Shown in pieces: positions 38,286 through 50,300 of a stretch of 64,000 nucleotides of DNA (the first letter of the stretch is position 1; the number at the start of each line of letters is the position of its first letter). The position numbers and the translations under genes were made by a program. The DNA is taken from positions 30,902,427 to 30,966,426 of the forward strand of contig OX442315.1 in the NCBI GenBank assembly GCA_949358305.1. The letters run 5' to 3'. The notes beneath the pieces are model-generated. The model did not search any database. It was not told the origin of the DNA and was given only the letters and a program-made list of their open reading frames with translations. Source of the stretch: Strigamia acuminata (lineage: Eukaryota; Arthropoda; Chilopoda; Geophilomorpha; Linotaeniidae).

Positions 38286-39233
38286 TAACGTACGGTAAAA
38301 ACTGGCTTTGGCCAACCGAACCAAAAGATGTTAAAACCAAAAAAACCTTTACGAAAGTAATGGATTTACGCATCTTATCACCAAATTTTAGAGTCCATTC
38401 CAGCGTTTATGATTCGGCTACCATACCAAACCGGTACAGCAAAGCTCATCTAGCTCAATTTGAAAATCATGGTGGTACAAATTATTATCCATATGCCAAT
38501 AGAATGTCGAATATTGTTCCTCAGGTAAATTTCAATAAAACTAAACTCTTTTCCGTCAGGGAACGTTAGGATATTTATTGATCAGAATAAAAATGAATTT
38601 CTAAAGTTATTTTTCATTAGACGGACCAAAATTTACCAACCTATAGTCTGCCGCCCAATATCTTGATGCCAAATTCAAACAATAAATTTCATTTTTTGCG
38701 CACGAAAACAAAAGCCGAAAATTGTTTATTTTATTAGATTATAATTATTATCTGTTACTATTTCTAAAAATCTTGCATTTTCACAGACTAAGGATCTACA
38801 TGAAGGTCCGTGGAAAAATGTGGAGGCGTACGAACGTGCTGTATTAAAAAGGATGGGCTTAGTTCTTGTACTTACCGCCCCTTTGTTTCTGCCCGAGTAT
38901 ATTCTTTTCAGTTTATTAATTAATCACAAATGATTCCTTCATTTTTTTTTGTTTAAAATATAACTTAGAGTTGAAGAGAGTACCGGTAGAACATTTATGA
39001 AATACGAACTCCTCGGCAACGACAACTATACTGCAGTACCAACTCATTATTTTAAAATTGTTTCGTTTAGAGATAAAACATATAATCTTGGGGTTGTAGG
39101 ATATTGGATTTGCCTACTACCAAATGTACTGAATCAAAATAAATCCCTTAATTTTAGGAAGTTGGAAGATATAGAAAAAAAAGCTGGATTTAGTTTGATC
39201 AATTTTATCGGTCCGAAAAAAAAAGTAAAATAA
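37847..39233 (+). CDS. EndoG-like nuclease paralogue 2, catalytic motif lost
   Basis: Three exons (37847-38524, 38787-38896, 38969-39233; 350 residues) have the same structure as paralogue 1. The first 130 or so residues are nearly identical to it, including a tandemly repeated 27-residue module CEPSLEQRFAEVAEENPCEI plus FPLAPIP. The DRGH position reads SKAH (NRYSKAHLAQFENH), keeping only His. The metal-site Asn is replaced: LHEGPW aligns with FNRDAW. The third exon retains YELLGNDNYTAVPTHYFKIV, the EndoG scaffold, and ends with KKKVK. All frames are open, which suggests selection for something other than classical nuclease activity, or very recent loss. Confidence 0.8.
38000..38190 (+). repeat. 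81-bp (27-codon) tandem repeat within EndoG paralogue 2
   Basis: Two full modules and a third partial one (CEPSLKERFSSVG) are present. Paralogue 1 has one interrupted module set with an ATSRSPE insertion. The modules are rich in Cys, Pro and Glu and absent from the intact copy. Confidence 0.85.
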
Positions 39234-39688
39234 GACAAAATAAAGAAACAAACGATGGAAGCAATAATTCGTTAGAAAATTCTGGCTAAAAAATTTTAAA
39301 ACCGTGAACGAACTTGTTGAGAAATTCAAAAAGAGATTTATTTTGTTCCGTACCTACAAAATTAAAAAATCTGCTTGTAATACAAAATCGGTTGAGAATA
39401 AATTACTAAATCCACATATCTTTTTAAATAAACACAGCCAACAATTCAAACACAATTAGCAACACCTCTAAAGTCACCACTCACCACACACTCATTTTAT
39501 TTTTGTATTTATTTGTATTTTTATTTATTTATACTGAAAATCATGAAATCGAATTTAGCGCCATTTGGTGCCCAAGATAGATGGAGTCAAAGTATTGGCC
39601 GATTGTGAAGAGAGTGGTGATTGGTGCGCCGATCTCTTCCATGTGCATCACATCATAGTGATTCATACTTTTTTGTTTTAAAAAGAAA

Positions 39689-40717
39689 ATGTCCCGTTTG
39701 CGACTCATATACGTAGCTAGTGCAGGAATTGGTGGATGTTTTTGTGGATCAGTATTAGAAAAATGGAGAAATAATTCTTTCAAAGTTCATGCGGGAAACG
39801 TCCCAGCCCCGACTCACCTACCTCAGTTTATTCCACCCGAACCTCCTTTAAGTGCAAATAACATCACCCACATTATGAGATTTGGATTTCCCGGCCACGA
39901 TAACATTAGAAGCTTGGATGATTTCGTGTTATCTTACGACAGACGCAATCGCGTCGCGCACTGGGTCTTGGAGCACTTAACACCCGAGAAAATCAAACAC
40001 AACGATAACGTAAATCGAGAGCTATGTCGTTTTACTGAGGACCAATCAGTTCATCCATTTTTTAGAGCTCAAAATCAAGATTATTTTAAATCTGGGTTCG
40101 ACAGGGGACATCTAGCTGCCGCGAGAAATCATCACACGACTCAAAATGTGTGTGAACAAACATTTGTTCTTAGCAATATTTCGCCACAGGTTAATTTGAT
40201 ATTTCATTTTATTTTGATGAAATGTTAATTTATTTTATTTTTCTAGATCGGACCTGGATTCAACCGAGATGCTTGGAATAAATTAGAAAAACATGTTAGA
40301 AATCTTACAAAACATGCGTACAAAAATGTGTACGTGTGTACGGGCCCATTGTACTTACCTAGGTATTATTATATTATAGTTTAGTAGTCGGCATTAAAAA
40401 ATTAATATTGTCTTCAATTTATTTTGTTTAGGCGAGAAGGTGATGGTAAATTGTACGTCAAGTATGAAGTAATTGGACAAAATCATGTTGCGGTTCCTAC
40501 TCATTTTTTTAAGGTTATAGTCGGCGAAACCAAAGATGGATTGTTTGACGCTGAATGTTACGTAATGCCAAATACAGTTATCGATGAATCTGTGAAATTA
40601 AGTTCTTTTCAAGTGCCAATAGAAAGTGTTGAACGATCTGCTGGCTTGTTATTGTTTGATAAAATCCCACGTGAAAAATTTCGAATGATTAATCATCGAA
40701 AAACAATTTTTATATAG
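39689..40717 (+). CDS. EndoG: Endonuclease G, intact copy
   Basis: Three exons (39689-40189, 40247-40362, 40432-40717) give 300 residues, the usual EndoG length. The N-terminal hydrophobic segment (LIYVASAGIGGCFCGSVLE) fits mitochondrial intermembrane-space targeting. The core reads NRVAHWVLEHLTPE, then GFDRGHLAAARNHH with DRGH at residues 138-141, LSNISPQ, GFNRDAWNKLEKHVR carrying the metal-binding Asn, VYVCTGPLYLPR and VAVPTHFFKVIV. These are the full signature of the DNA/RNA non-specific nuclease family, so activity is likely. It is the last member of a tandem array and is the probable ancestor of the two degenerate copies upstream. Confidence 0.92.
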
Positions 40718-40919
40718 AAAAATACCAAAATTGATGTTTTTTTTAGATCTTTTTATTATCTTTTGGATTTTTGGATACTGAAATTTACATTTACATTTTA
40801 GTTAGTAATGTTTTTGTTTACCTTCATCTATGTATTCGACAATTTGTAGATTGTTTTTAAGGAGTGCATAAAATGAAAAAGAAAAATATTACAAGTTTTC
40901 AGTGCTTAAATTCTTTAAC

Positions 40920-41581
40920 ATGTTCAAATCGGGATACAAACAAGTTATAATTTACAATTTTTTTCTCTTATTCTTGATGCTGTCATTTCCCGACGTAAGC
41001 AAAGCACTTGCTCTGAAGATTTTTCTAAGATTTACCTTCTCAAGTGCCATGCGTCGAATACTTCAATTTCAGTTGTTGCTGACTGTTCTGGACTTGTAAA
41101 GTAGCGCCGAAACGAGTAAATCAAGAATATAATTTATGTGTAACACTATAAATCGTACATTAAATTGATTTTTATATTTATTTTTTTAGTTTGTGACCAA
41201 TCCAGATAATTACGACAAGGTTTACCTTGAAATGTCGTTTAAGAGAGTAAGGATTTTACCGGTAGAGTGAAGTAATGATTGCGTTAGGAAATTATACGTT
41301 TCGAATGGTAAATAAAATATATTTTTCGTATCAGGATGAAGCAAAATTGGAGTTCTTGGAATTTATCGTTATCAATTTCCATTTTTATTTTTTAGATGGC
41401 GATTGGTGTTGGGGTTGAATTGCTGGCGAATGCTCCAGAAAGGAGACGGGCGACACAAAAACGTGAAGACAAAACTCAGTCATCACCTGGTAGTAAATTA
41501 GATGGTATGATCGCTAAAAATAAGCGAGCAAAACGAAACGAGAGTAAAAGTAGGACACCAAGTAGTGAAAATTTTAAATAA
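40920..41581 (+). CDS. Unidentified small membrane-associated protein
   Basis: Exons 40920 to about 41095 (donor GTAAAG), 41191-41249 (donor GTAAGG), possibly a short one near 41335-41368, and 41397-41581 can be joined. The product starts MFKSGYKQVIIYNFFLLFLM, with one clear hydrophobic segment, continues FVTNPDNYDKVYLEMSFKR, and ends in a basic, Ser-rich tail (NKRAKRNESKSRTPSSENFK). The join between exons 2 and 4 is uncertain. I do not recognise the family. It lies just downstream of EndoG on the same strand. Confidence 0.4.
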
Positions 41582-41652
41582 ATCGAAGAACAAGATCAAG
41601 TGCAATTTAAACAAAAAATAATAATATTAAAGTAAAAAAATTGTATTTGACC

Positions 41653-41859
41653 ATGTTTTCAAACAAGGGCGATGTACTTGTGACGACATTGCAGATGTTG
41701 AAAATATTGGGCATGAATGCACTTGTTATTACATACAGTGAGAGCGTTTTGTATTTAAATTGGATTAAATTCGGTGATGCGCATGCAGCGCTTCAAGGAC
41801 TTCTGTTAGCTGGTTGTTTTCTTTTCATTTTCACGTTCAAAGGCAGTTTATTGAACTGA
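41653..41859 (+). CDS. Short hydrophobic open frame, unidentified
   Basis: A 68-codon frame from an ATG ([20 protein letters not shown]) contains two hydrophobic stretches ([23 protein letters not shown]). There is no splice evidence and no known family. It could be a small membrane protein or a chance frame. Confidence 0.2.
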   Translation: MFSNKGDVLVTTLQMLKILGMNALVITYSESVLYLNWIKFGDAHAALQGLLLAGCFLFIFTFKGSLLN

Positions 41860-44346
41860 AGTTCATTTTCCAACTTCAATTAATAATGATTGTTTTTTTT
41901 TTAATACAACACAGATGACATTATAAACACACACATCTTTAATTAATAATTAATTAATTAGTAATGCTCAGTGTGTTTGCAGTATTTCATTAGGTCCACT
42001 ACTGTACAGTATGAGGGTTGAACAGTTTGATGTAGGAGACTTTCCAGAATACGGTAGATAAGTTATGTATTATATTTTTATATTGATTTCTTTTATTTAA
42101 ATTTATAAATTGTTTTGTTTCGTGGAATTGTTATGAGTTTTGTCAATTGATTATTTGTTGTATTTAATATTTAGGTATATGGTATGTTAATATAATAATA
42201 TTCTATAAATAGCATAAAATGATGAATCATTTATGTAGATAAAATAAAGTTTTTAGAAAAACAAATAAAACAAATAAAACTATTGCGTGTCTTTTCGTAA
42301 TTTAAAATTTAAAAATAAAAATGTCTTTGAATTGGGTACAATAATAACGTCAACTGTTAAGAAATTCTTCTAATTAAAAACGATATATTCGTGGGAAAGT
42401 CAAAAGTTCCTTGAAATTTCCTGCTGTTTTGATTAAAGGTTGAGCAACTATTTATCAACAACTCGCAACATGAGAACTGAGTATGTTTTGTTTATGTATA
42501 TTCCCTATCTCGTTCTCCTCGTGTGAATTGCACGAGGTGGGAGAAATTAAAGCTAAATTAATGTGAAAATTGTTTATTTTTATAGTACAACCTCTTTTTA
42601 TCGCTAGTTAGTCTTTGAGGACATAGAATTTCACCACGAACGTTTGCGCTATTGATTCTGAATCGCCAATGACAACTTTAGTTAACCAAACAAGGGGTTT
42701 CATAAATGGTGCGCTGAAGGCGCTGAAGCGATTATGACGATTATTCTGCTGAAGCGATTATCATGTGACTTGGATGGGCCAATCACATGAATAATCGCTT
42801 CAGCGTTTCAGCGCTTATTTATAATCGTCTGAAAAGGAGTTTTTAGTGCTGAAGAGTGCTTAAACTAAGGAAATAAGAGTTGGTTGTAAATATTTAAAAA
42901 AATTAAAATAAATAATTAATTTAATTTAAAAAAATAAATAAATAGGTTACAAAAATACATTAAAAAAATAAGAATAATAAAAAAAAAAAAAAAAAAAGTT
43001 ATGTGACTTAAGGAATAATCACTTGGATCTGGTGTGGGTCCTCAATAATGCAGTGATTGTGATTATTGGAACAATCACTTCAGCGCCTTCAGCGTGTCAT
43101 TTATGAAACCCCTTAAAGGGGATAAGCGGATAACAAAATTTAAATTTCATGGTTTGGGGTTAGGAATTGCTCTCAAATATCCAGACTGACTAGTTCGCAT
43201 TTATTTAATATAACCAAGTGCAATTAGACGAAATTGTCAAACAAACTCATAATGAAATTCCGTAAAATCAAAACCAATTAAATTTATTATTTATGACAAA
43301 TGGAATTCAATTTCAACCGTTTCTTAATTAGATTAAATTTTTAGACGAATATTATTATTTTTTTTAAATCTTTTCAAATCAGACAATATGATTAGATTAT
43401 AAATTTTGAAGTATAAGACAACAAGTTACCTAAGCTACCGACTACAAATATAAACTATGTGATTGAATCTATAACTGTGGAATGTGGCTGCGAATGCTTT
43501 AAATAGGACAACAAGCAGTTATGTATCCGGGTAAATTATCTTTACCCCATTGTTTGGCTAATCCAAAAACCGGACATGGTGTCAGGTGTTCAGTATTTGC
43601 AAAAAGCTGTGTGATTCATGGAAATTGTATTCTAACGTTGTATTATTAATCACGTACAGATATGTTATTTTAAAAAAAATGTCTCTTTATACTTTATAGC
43701 CACCATTTTTTATTTTTCTTTACGGTAAAAATTTAAATATCTTTTTTTTGCAAAACTACATTCAAAAAATGCGACTCGTGACTTTTCAAGGTCACTAAAT
43801 GTTTAAAATTCTCTTGACAAAATATTTACAATCAATTCACTTATATACACACAAAATAACATCAAGTTACAATTATGATAAACCATCAACAATGTTGACT
43901 AGTTGCTTATTACAAATTGACTAGGATAAACTGAAAATGTAAACTAAATATATGCAATCTTTTTTACTTCACATTAAATTTGAGTTATTAGTAGTTATTA
44001 TTAATACAATAAAAATTGTGAATTTAAAATTGAAGTTTTTGCAGTGATTATTTTCATCTACATTTACTAGTTTGAAATTGGAAAAACCAAGGAAAAAATA
44101 TGTAATTTCAGCAAGCTTCTTGCCAACGTACAAAAAAGTCAATTGAAGGACGATGGACGATCCTTCCGTCAATCTAGTCTATTCACTCGCACAATCAGCT
44201 GCACTATATAGTTTCCTTACACCAAGTCTGTGGAACTGAATGAAAATGCTGGAATGTCGTCAGGTCAGCGGCAAAATCATTTCAGATTATTAAATAAATT
44301 AAAACTGTCATAGGTTCATTGAGATTCTTTTTTTCTTCTTATCACT
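41860..44346. other. Intergenic region
   Basis: Apart from the inverted-repeat element at 42692-43114, no gene is supported. An isolated 26-codon frame after a TTTGCAG acceptor at about 41982 (GPLLYSMRVEQFDVGDFPEY) has no partner exon. AATAAA signals near 42240-42270 may serve upstream plus-strand genes. The minus-strand frame 43969-44172 looks random. Confidence 0.45.
42692..43114. mobile_element. MITE-like element with nested inverted repeats
   Basis: The ends match inverted: AAGGGGTTTCATAAATG at 42692-42708 and CATTTATGAAACCCCTT at 43098-43114, extended inward by GCTGAAGGCGCTGAAG against CTTCAGCGCCTTCAGC. Inside, a second hairpin (42748-42804) uses GCTGAAGCGATTAT arms, so the GCTGAAG word recurs in both orientations. 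A poly-A tract sits near 42980. No coding sequence is present; the target duplication is unclear. Confidence 0.85.
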
Positions 44347-47300
44347 TCATCGAGATGCCGTTGTGGGCACTTCGGAGTGGTGAATGAGTTCCAGATATAA
44401 TTCTGACTGAAGAAATCTCAAATATGCGTCCGATTCCATCAAACCTTGAATTCGCCTTTGAGCTTGATCAAATGAATGTCGATTTGGATTGGCCAAATTA
44501 TTTATTGTCACTGTTCTTGTTGTGGAATCCAAATTTACCTGCAAAGTAAATAAACAAAAACTTAATTAAAAATTCAAAATAACCACTACTGGAACATCAT
44601 GCAGTCGTACAAGTGTTAGTTGCAACTACAGCGTGCGCGGCTCTGAACTGAAGCAACAAGCAACATGCCCGGCACTGCACTCTTGTTAAGAAGATTGCGA
44701 TTTGGGCTATTAAGACTGAAATTATTTACAACTAACAACACGAAAATAAGCTGATACCACATCGTGAGATCAAACTATATATCTAATTATTGAAAACCGG
44801 ATTGTATCGAAACTAAATTTGCTTTAAGCCTAAAACGTGATGGCGGCGGGAAAACACGGCGGTAAGCTTTTATTTAAAATTATTAAATTCTTATTAATTA
44901 AATATAATGAGGTGTGGTGCGGTTAGTAAAAGAAAACAAGGAAGTGCATAACGTCAAGATAGTTTACATTAAACGTCGAAGGATGTAAGCAAAACATTTT
45001 CATTTCCTTTAAAAAGTAAATAAATATCCGGTATGGGCACACGTTAAGGAAGTCGCTGAAGTCATTAAAGGGAGCGAATAAAAACATAATAATAAAAAAA
45101 TTGCTTACTTCTTTGGGTGCTTGAATCGCTATGTAGTCGTTATAAATCTTCCGTGCTTTGGTTGACATTTTAGTTGGTCGCACTTTCTTGTATTCTTCGC
45201 AAGCTGACCAGAAATCAATGTTTTCTTCACTGAATTCTCTCTGTAGAAATGCACGGAACAAAGCTGCACCATCTAATTCAAAGAAAAAAAAATTAAATTA
45301 AAAAAATTAAAAAATTGTTAAAAAAAAATTATATTTCTGACAAAGTTTGCATGCGACGGTGTTCGCATCGGCATGCCGCTAACAGTCGACTCGCTGCGGC
45401 CACCGCATTAAAATTCCGTCCAAACCAGAAAGAGAAATTATTTTGGCTTACATTTACTATTCATGAGATCCATAAACGAATCTGCCCATTTGTGCGCGTC
45501 TTCAGGTGTGGGGCGAACTGACGATTGTATTGAATCGGTTTGTCGCCTTCTCAAAAAGCCCAATCGCAATTTCATATCCTGTGCACTGCAAAACAATAAA
45601 TGTTTATTATTCAACTGCTTGGGACATCGTCATTAAAAATAAATAAAATCTAGGTATGAGTAATGACAAGATAAACAGGTGGTCAAATAAAAATAATCGA
45701 ACGACAAATACACTTACAGGCTTTTCTTTTCGCTCTTTTTCGCCTTTTCTTCTGTTTCTGAGTGATCACTCGCGGGATCTGTGGATTTGGCCTTCGAAAT
45801 TGGCTGCAAATCAAACAAAAATAAAAATCGCAAAATTAAAAATAAATTAATTAAAAGTCGTTTCGTTTAACCAAAATAACACGTGGCACTAATTATTCAC
45901 TGCTTTGCACAATCTTACCCGAATTGCAACAAAACTCCTGTTAATAAAGCAATCTTCAGGACACTTGAGATACATAACGATTTTAGAGTCGCGTGAGACT
46001 GCGAGATGCGCAAAGAGACAACTCAAACTGGCTCGGTGCGCCCGGCCGAGGCTGTTTTATATGGCGCGCAGTCAGCGCGTCATTGTATGACGTCAAACTC
46101 AGCGGCTTTCTCTGAAGAGACAGTGCAATGACGACAGCCTTGTTACGATGAGAGGTTTTGATTGGATGGTGTTAGGGGTGGTTTGTGGGGACTTGTTCTA
46201 TTTTGAGCGCAGCTGTGGTGGGGTGAAATTTGGAATTAATTTTCATTTATCATTTAGGTTAATTAATTAATTAATCGGTTCTTTCCATCAGGTGCAGTAT
46301 CCTGATGTTGTTTTTTTCCTGAATCGAATGACAGTTTGCAGTCTTCCGTGAACTGATGATATCATGATCGATGCTAATAAAAATAAAGTGGAATATTGGT
46401 GGTGGACAAAAGATGCAGTTGTGTGGGAAAATGCGTGTGATGGAATGAAATGCAGGTTCTCATGCGCAAATTTAAATTCATCATTTTTGGGAATTTTATT
46501 TCGGAATTTGAAAAATAATTTTTATTATTATTATTATTATTTTTTACGTCTAAAATTGAGCATTTATTTGATGATTTGTTGTTTGGTGTTTTGGTGCTGC
46601 ACATGTGCACAAATTGCGTTTGGCGGCCAAGTGTCTATTATTAGGAATTTAGTGCTTTTTTTTGGGTCAATCTTACATCAAAGCAAGCAGTGAAATATTA
46701 AAAAGTTATATCAGATTCACTTTCACAGTAAATCCACATAAAATGATATAATTTTATGTCTTTTAGATTTTTCCATGACGGACACGCAAAAATTGATCAT
46801 AAATACGAGAAATAAGAACAAAAGCAAAAGCATGCAAGTTGGAATGGTTTCACTCGACCATCATTTCCCTTTATCTACACCTTAATCCGAAATTCCTCCC
46901 GAGATCAATTTACACATCCTTAGTTACACCGGATTGAAAAACAAACACGGTTTGACATTTTCCTTTAAAGTTTTTCTTTTTAAAATTTTTTCTTTTTGGC
47001 CCCGGTTCAAAACCAAAGCTATATTTACATTCCGCTTTCTTTACCCTTCCTTCTTTTACTTTTTCTAAACACTCCTCTCCACCTATGCACTATTTATCAA
47101 AATAGTAATGTTTTGTAACGTGTTTACAAAATAAAAAAATAAAAAAAAGTTAATTACACTCAGTGCCTAGACTGCCCATTGCAGCCTTCACTTTGCTTTT
47201 CTCACGATTCGGTCAAGCGCAACTCAAACATTGACCGACAGTCCGATAAATCGTTTTTATTTACTTTACTTTTTTGTCCACCAAGTTTGCAGACGATGTT

Positions 47301-50300
47301 TAGATGCGCTTGGATTAAGGAAAGCTAGTTCCTGTTGCTAAAAGCAGTCTTATGCTTTAATACTTAAAGGTTTAATTTTAGACCCATCAGCTGTTTGCGC
47401 TTCTGTTTGTCGGGTAAGTGGATGTTTGTGTAATCAAATAAAGGCAAAATTTGGAATTAAAATGACCCGTTGTGAATTAAAGAAGAAAAATATCATTAAC
47501 TGTGCTTACAGTTAATTAAAAATGTTATGTTTATGAGTTATTTTAGGGTGTAGGATTCGAAGCCTACGCACTGTGATTGCGTAGTGGGAAATTTCACTTC
47601 TCTATAGTACAAAGGTGAGCAATGAGAAAGAGATCAACTGTTGGAAGTCGCTGTATTTCCTATAACGATGAGTGTTGTTGAGGAAATATGAACAAAATAT
47701 GTCAATGTGATGACACATATATGTTTACTTTAAATTTAAAAGTTGTGACATTTTATTTTAAATGAATAAAGTTGATGGAAGTTGAGGGAATACTCACGAC
47801 TACCCACCCGCACCCCGTTGTAGGAATACCCGCCCATCTAATAAATATTACCACTGACAATGATCGCAAGACCAAAATGCCTTTGGTAGAAAAACTACCG
47901 TGTACTGGAAGATAAAACGAAGATAAAACAAACAAACATTCATGTCAAGTTAAATAAAAGCCTTAAAATAATGGTTTTGCAGGTATATGCCGTATACCTT
48001 TGGCTTTAAGTGTAAGTATCAGTGGCTTAATTTCTATGGAGCGTGTGACATAAGACGAGCGGAATAGGTGGAGGGCCCTTTTGTACATTTTGCAATGTGT
48101 TGATGAAATGTGTCATTTCATAGGAAACAATTTCCATCAGAATTCAAGAGCAGCTGTTTGTCTATCAGGTGCCTTTTGTTTATTCTAGAAATTATTCTGA
48201 ATATTTTGTTTTGTGATTGTTTCCAGGAAACTGCGAGCATTAGAATGAAATATTTCATTTATAATTATCTAACAAAATGTTGCTTTTATTAAGGGGTTGG
48301 TTTATTTACGCATGAATAAATAAACATTAAGAGTTCCACGCTATGTTTTGACACGATGTTTCAAAAATAGAGCTACGTTTAAAACATCACGTTATAAACA
48401 TTGCAGTTGACACGCTTTAGGAATCTAAAATGGGCTTGTTTACTATAGAACATTATCCCCCACCTCCTCTTTCGACTGGTGGTAGTAAAAGATGGGCTTA
48501 CAAAGCACTCTATCGAATAAATTTCATTTTTATAACTTGTGATTTTTTTTCCTCGTTCGTTTTCGAATTCTCGTCGCATTTCCAACAGCCCACACGAGTG
48601 ATGACCCGATCACGCGATCGCAAACATGTGACAAACTGCCAACAGCCCACTCGACCTTAGAGGTCGTGTAACGCGAGACGGGATCTCGTGATGCAATGTA
48701 AAGTGTCGTGTTTGGGTCTCCGGAGAGACTTGTTTGTCAACATCAACCTTCGAGTAATTAAGTTGCTCGAAAATTTCGGTCACTGCACCGACTGGGGGAT
48801 GGGGGATGCTGCGTTGCCATGGTTACGAATTGGTAACTAGGGCGAATCTCCACCGTTTGAGAGGGCAATGAACTTACTCGTGGATGAAATGATTAAAATT
48901 TATTTTTTCTTAAAGGTATTTTTAAATAATGGGAGTAATGGGATGAATTTTAATAATGTAATCGCGGAAAATGATTAAAATGTTTCATCGGCCCCCATCA
49001 GTTTATGTGAATTTTTTTTTTTTTTTAAATTTAATTTGTCAAAAATTAAGAAAAGTAAATAAGTGGCTTTGGAGGGAAGATGGGGATTGTATGAATAAAA
49101 ATCCATGCATGCAGAACGTATGGATATACGGGGTGTTTCGTTTAAGATGCCCAGTCAATTTCCTGAATAAGTATATGCTTTTTTAAAAAACCAAGCAGAC
49201 TATCCTATAGCAAAGTAGGGATGACGAATCCAATGGTGTAATCAAATTTTATGCCAGACATGCAACAATGCACTTTTCATTTGCTAACTCGTTAACTGGT
49301 TGAGATAGAGCAAAATTTCCAATTACAAAGTTGTAGAGCACCATCAAATTAGTACTATCCAACTTATCTTAGTCATCTTAAGTTAATTTTTTTCACTTTA
49401 AAATGAAAACAAATCAGCTAAAATAAAGCCCGCCATTGCGGCAAAAATTAAATTTCTACTGCAAAAGTACTGAATTTCTTCAATAAATGTATTCAAATTT
49501 GCATTATTATGCAAGTAAACAAGAAAAACCACTGTATTTTTTTAATGCCTAAATTATTTTATTTTCTAAGAATAAAAATTTTCAATATGCTGATTTGTTT
49601 TCCTTTTTTTTTAAAACAAAAATTTTTTAAATTATTAATATTTTTTTGTACATATAAATGGGAAATTGTCGAATTTTAAATATTCATCAATTTTTTTCAG
49701 AGTCGTTTTCTAATCAAATATTTAATTTCAAATTTTAAAATTGAAAAATGTTCCGCCAGTGCTTTCCTGCATTACTTATATGTGAATTCTTTTGTTTGTC
49801 AAACTCAAAATAGTACTAGTATATATTTACTATAAATTTACTAGTATTTAATATAAATATAAAAATTGTAAATAATACAATCAACGCAGACGAAACATTA
49901 ATTATTTACGTCTATTTATATCAATCACAGTATAAAGATTGAAGAGTTTGCAGAATTAGTCGTCTACTATTTTCGTGAATAAGATATGGCTGGTAGCCAA
50001 AGGGTAAGGTAAAAGATTTTTTTAAAAATAAAATAATAAATTCTCTTAAAAAACTTTCCTAATCTGAGGAAAAATAAAAGTAACCGGAAGTTTCCACTTA
50101 CCATGATAATGTAGTGCAACATTACAAAAAGTTGATTTATAATACGTATCTAAAAATCACAACTGATCACTTGGGTGCGATGTGGTTGGACTGATGGATA
50201 AAGCAGCGTGTGGATCCGGCAACAGAAGCCACGTTTATATGGCGCTTGAGCATGCTTCTATCTTATTGGGCGTTGCTAATAGTAACTGTGTTACTTCAGT

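Noticed and set aside
37935-38373. Minus-strand frames of 76-129 codons in EndoG copy 2
   Set aside because: Antisense to the near-identical, spliced EndoG-like exon and its tandem repeat.
41982-42061. Isolated 26-codon peptide GPLLYSMRVEQFDVGDFPEY after a TTTGCAG acceptor
   Set aside because: It reads like a real C-terminal exon, but no upstream exon joins in phase and the family is not recognised.
47541-47625. tRNA-like stretch with GGATTCGAAGCC
   Set aside because: No complete cloverleaf: acceptor and D arms do not pair.
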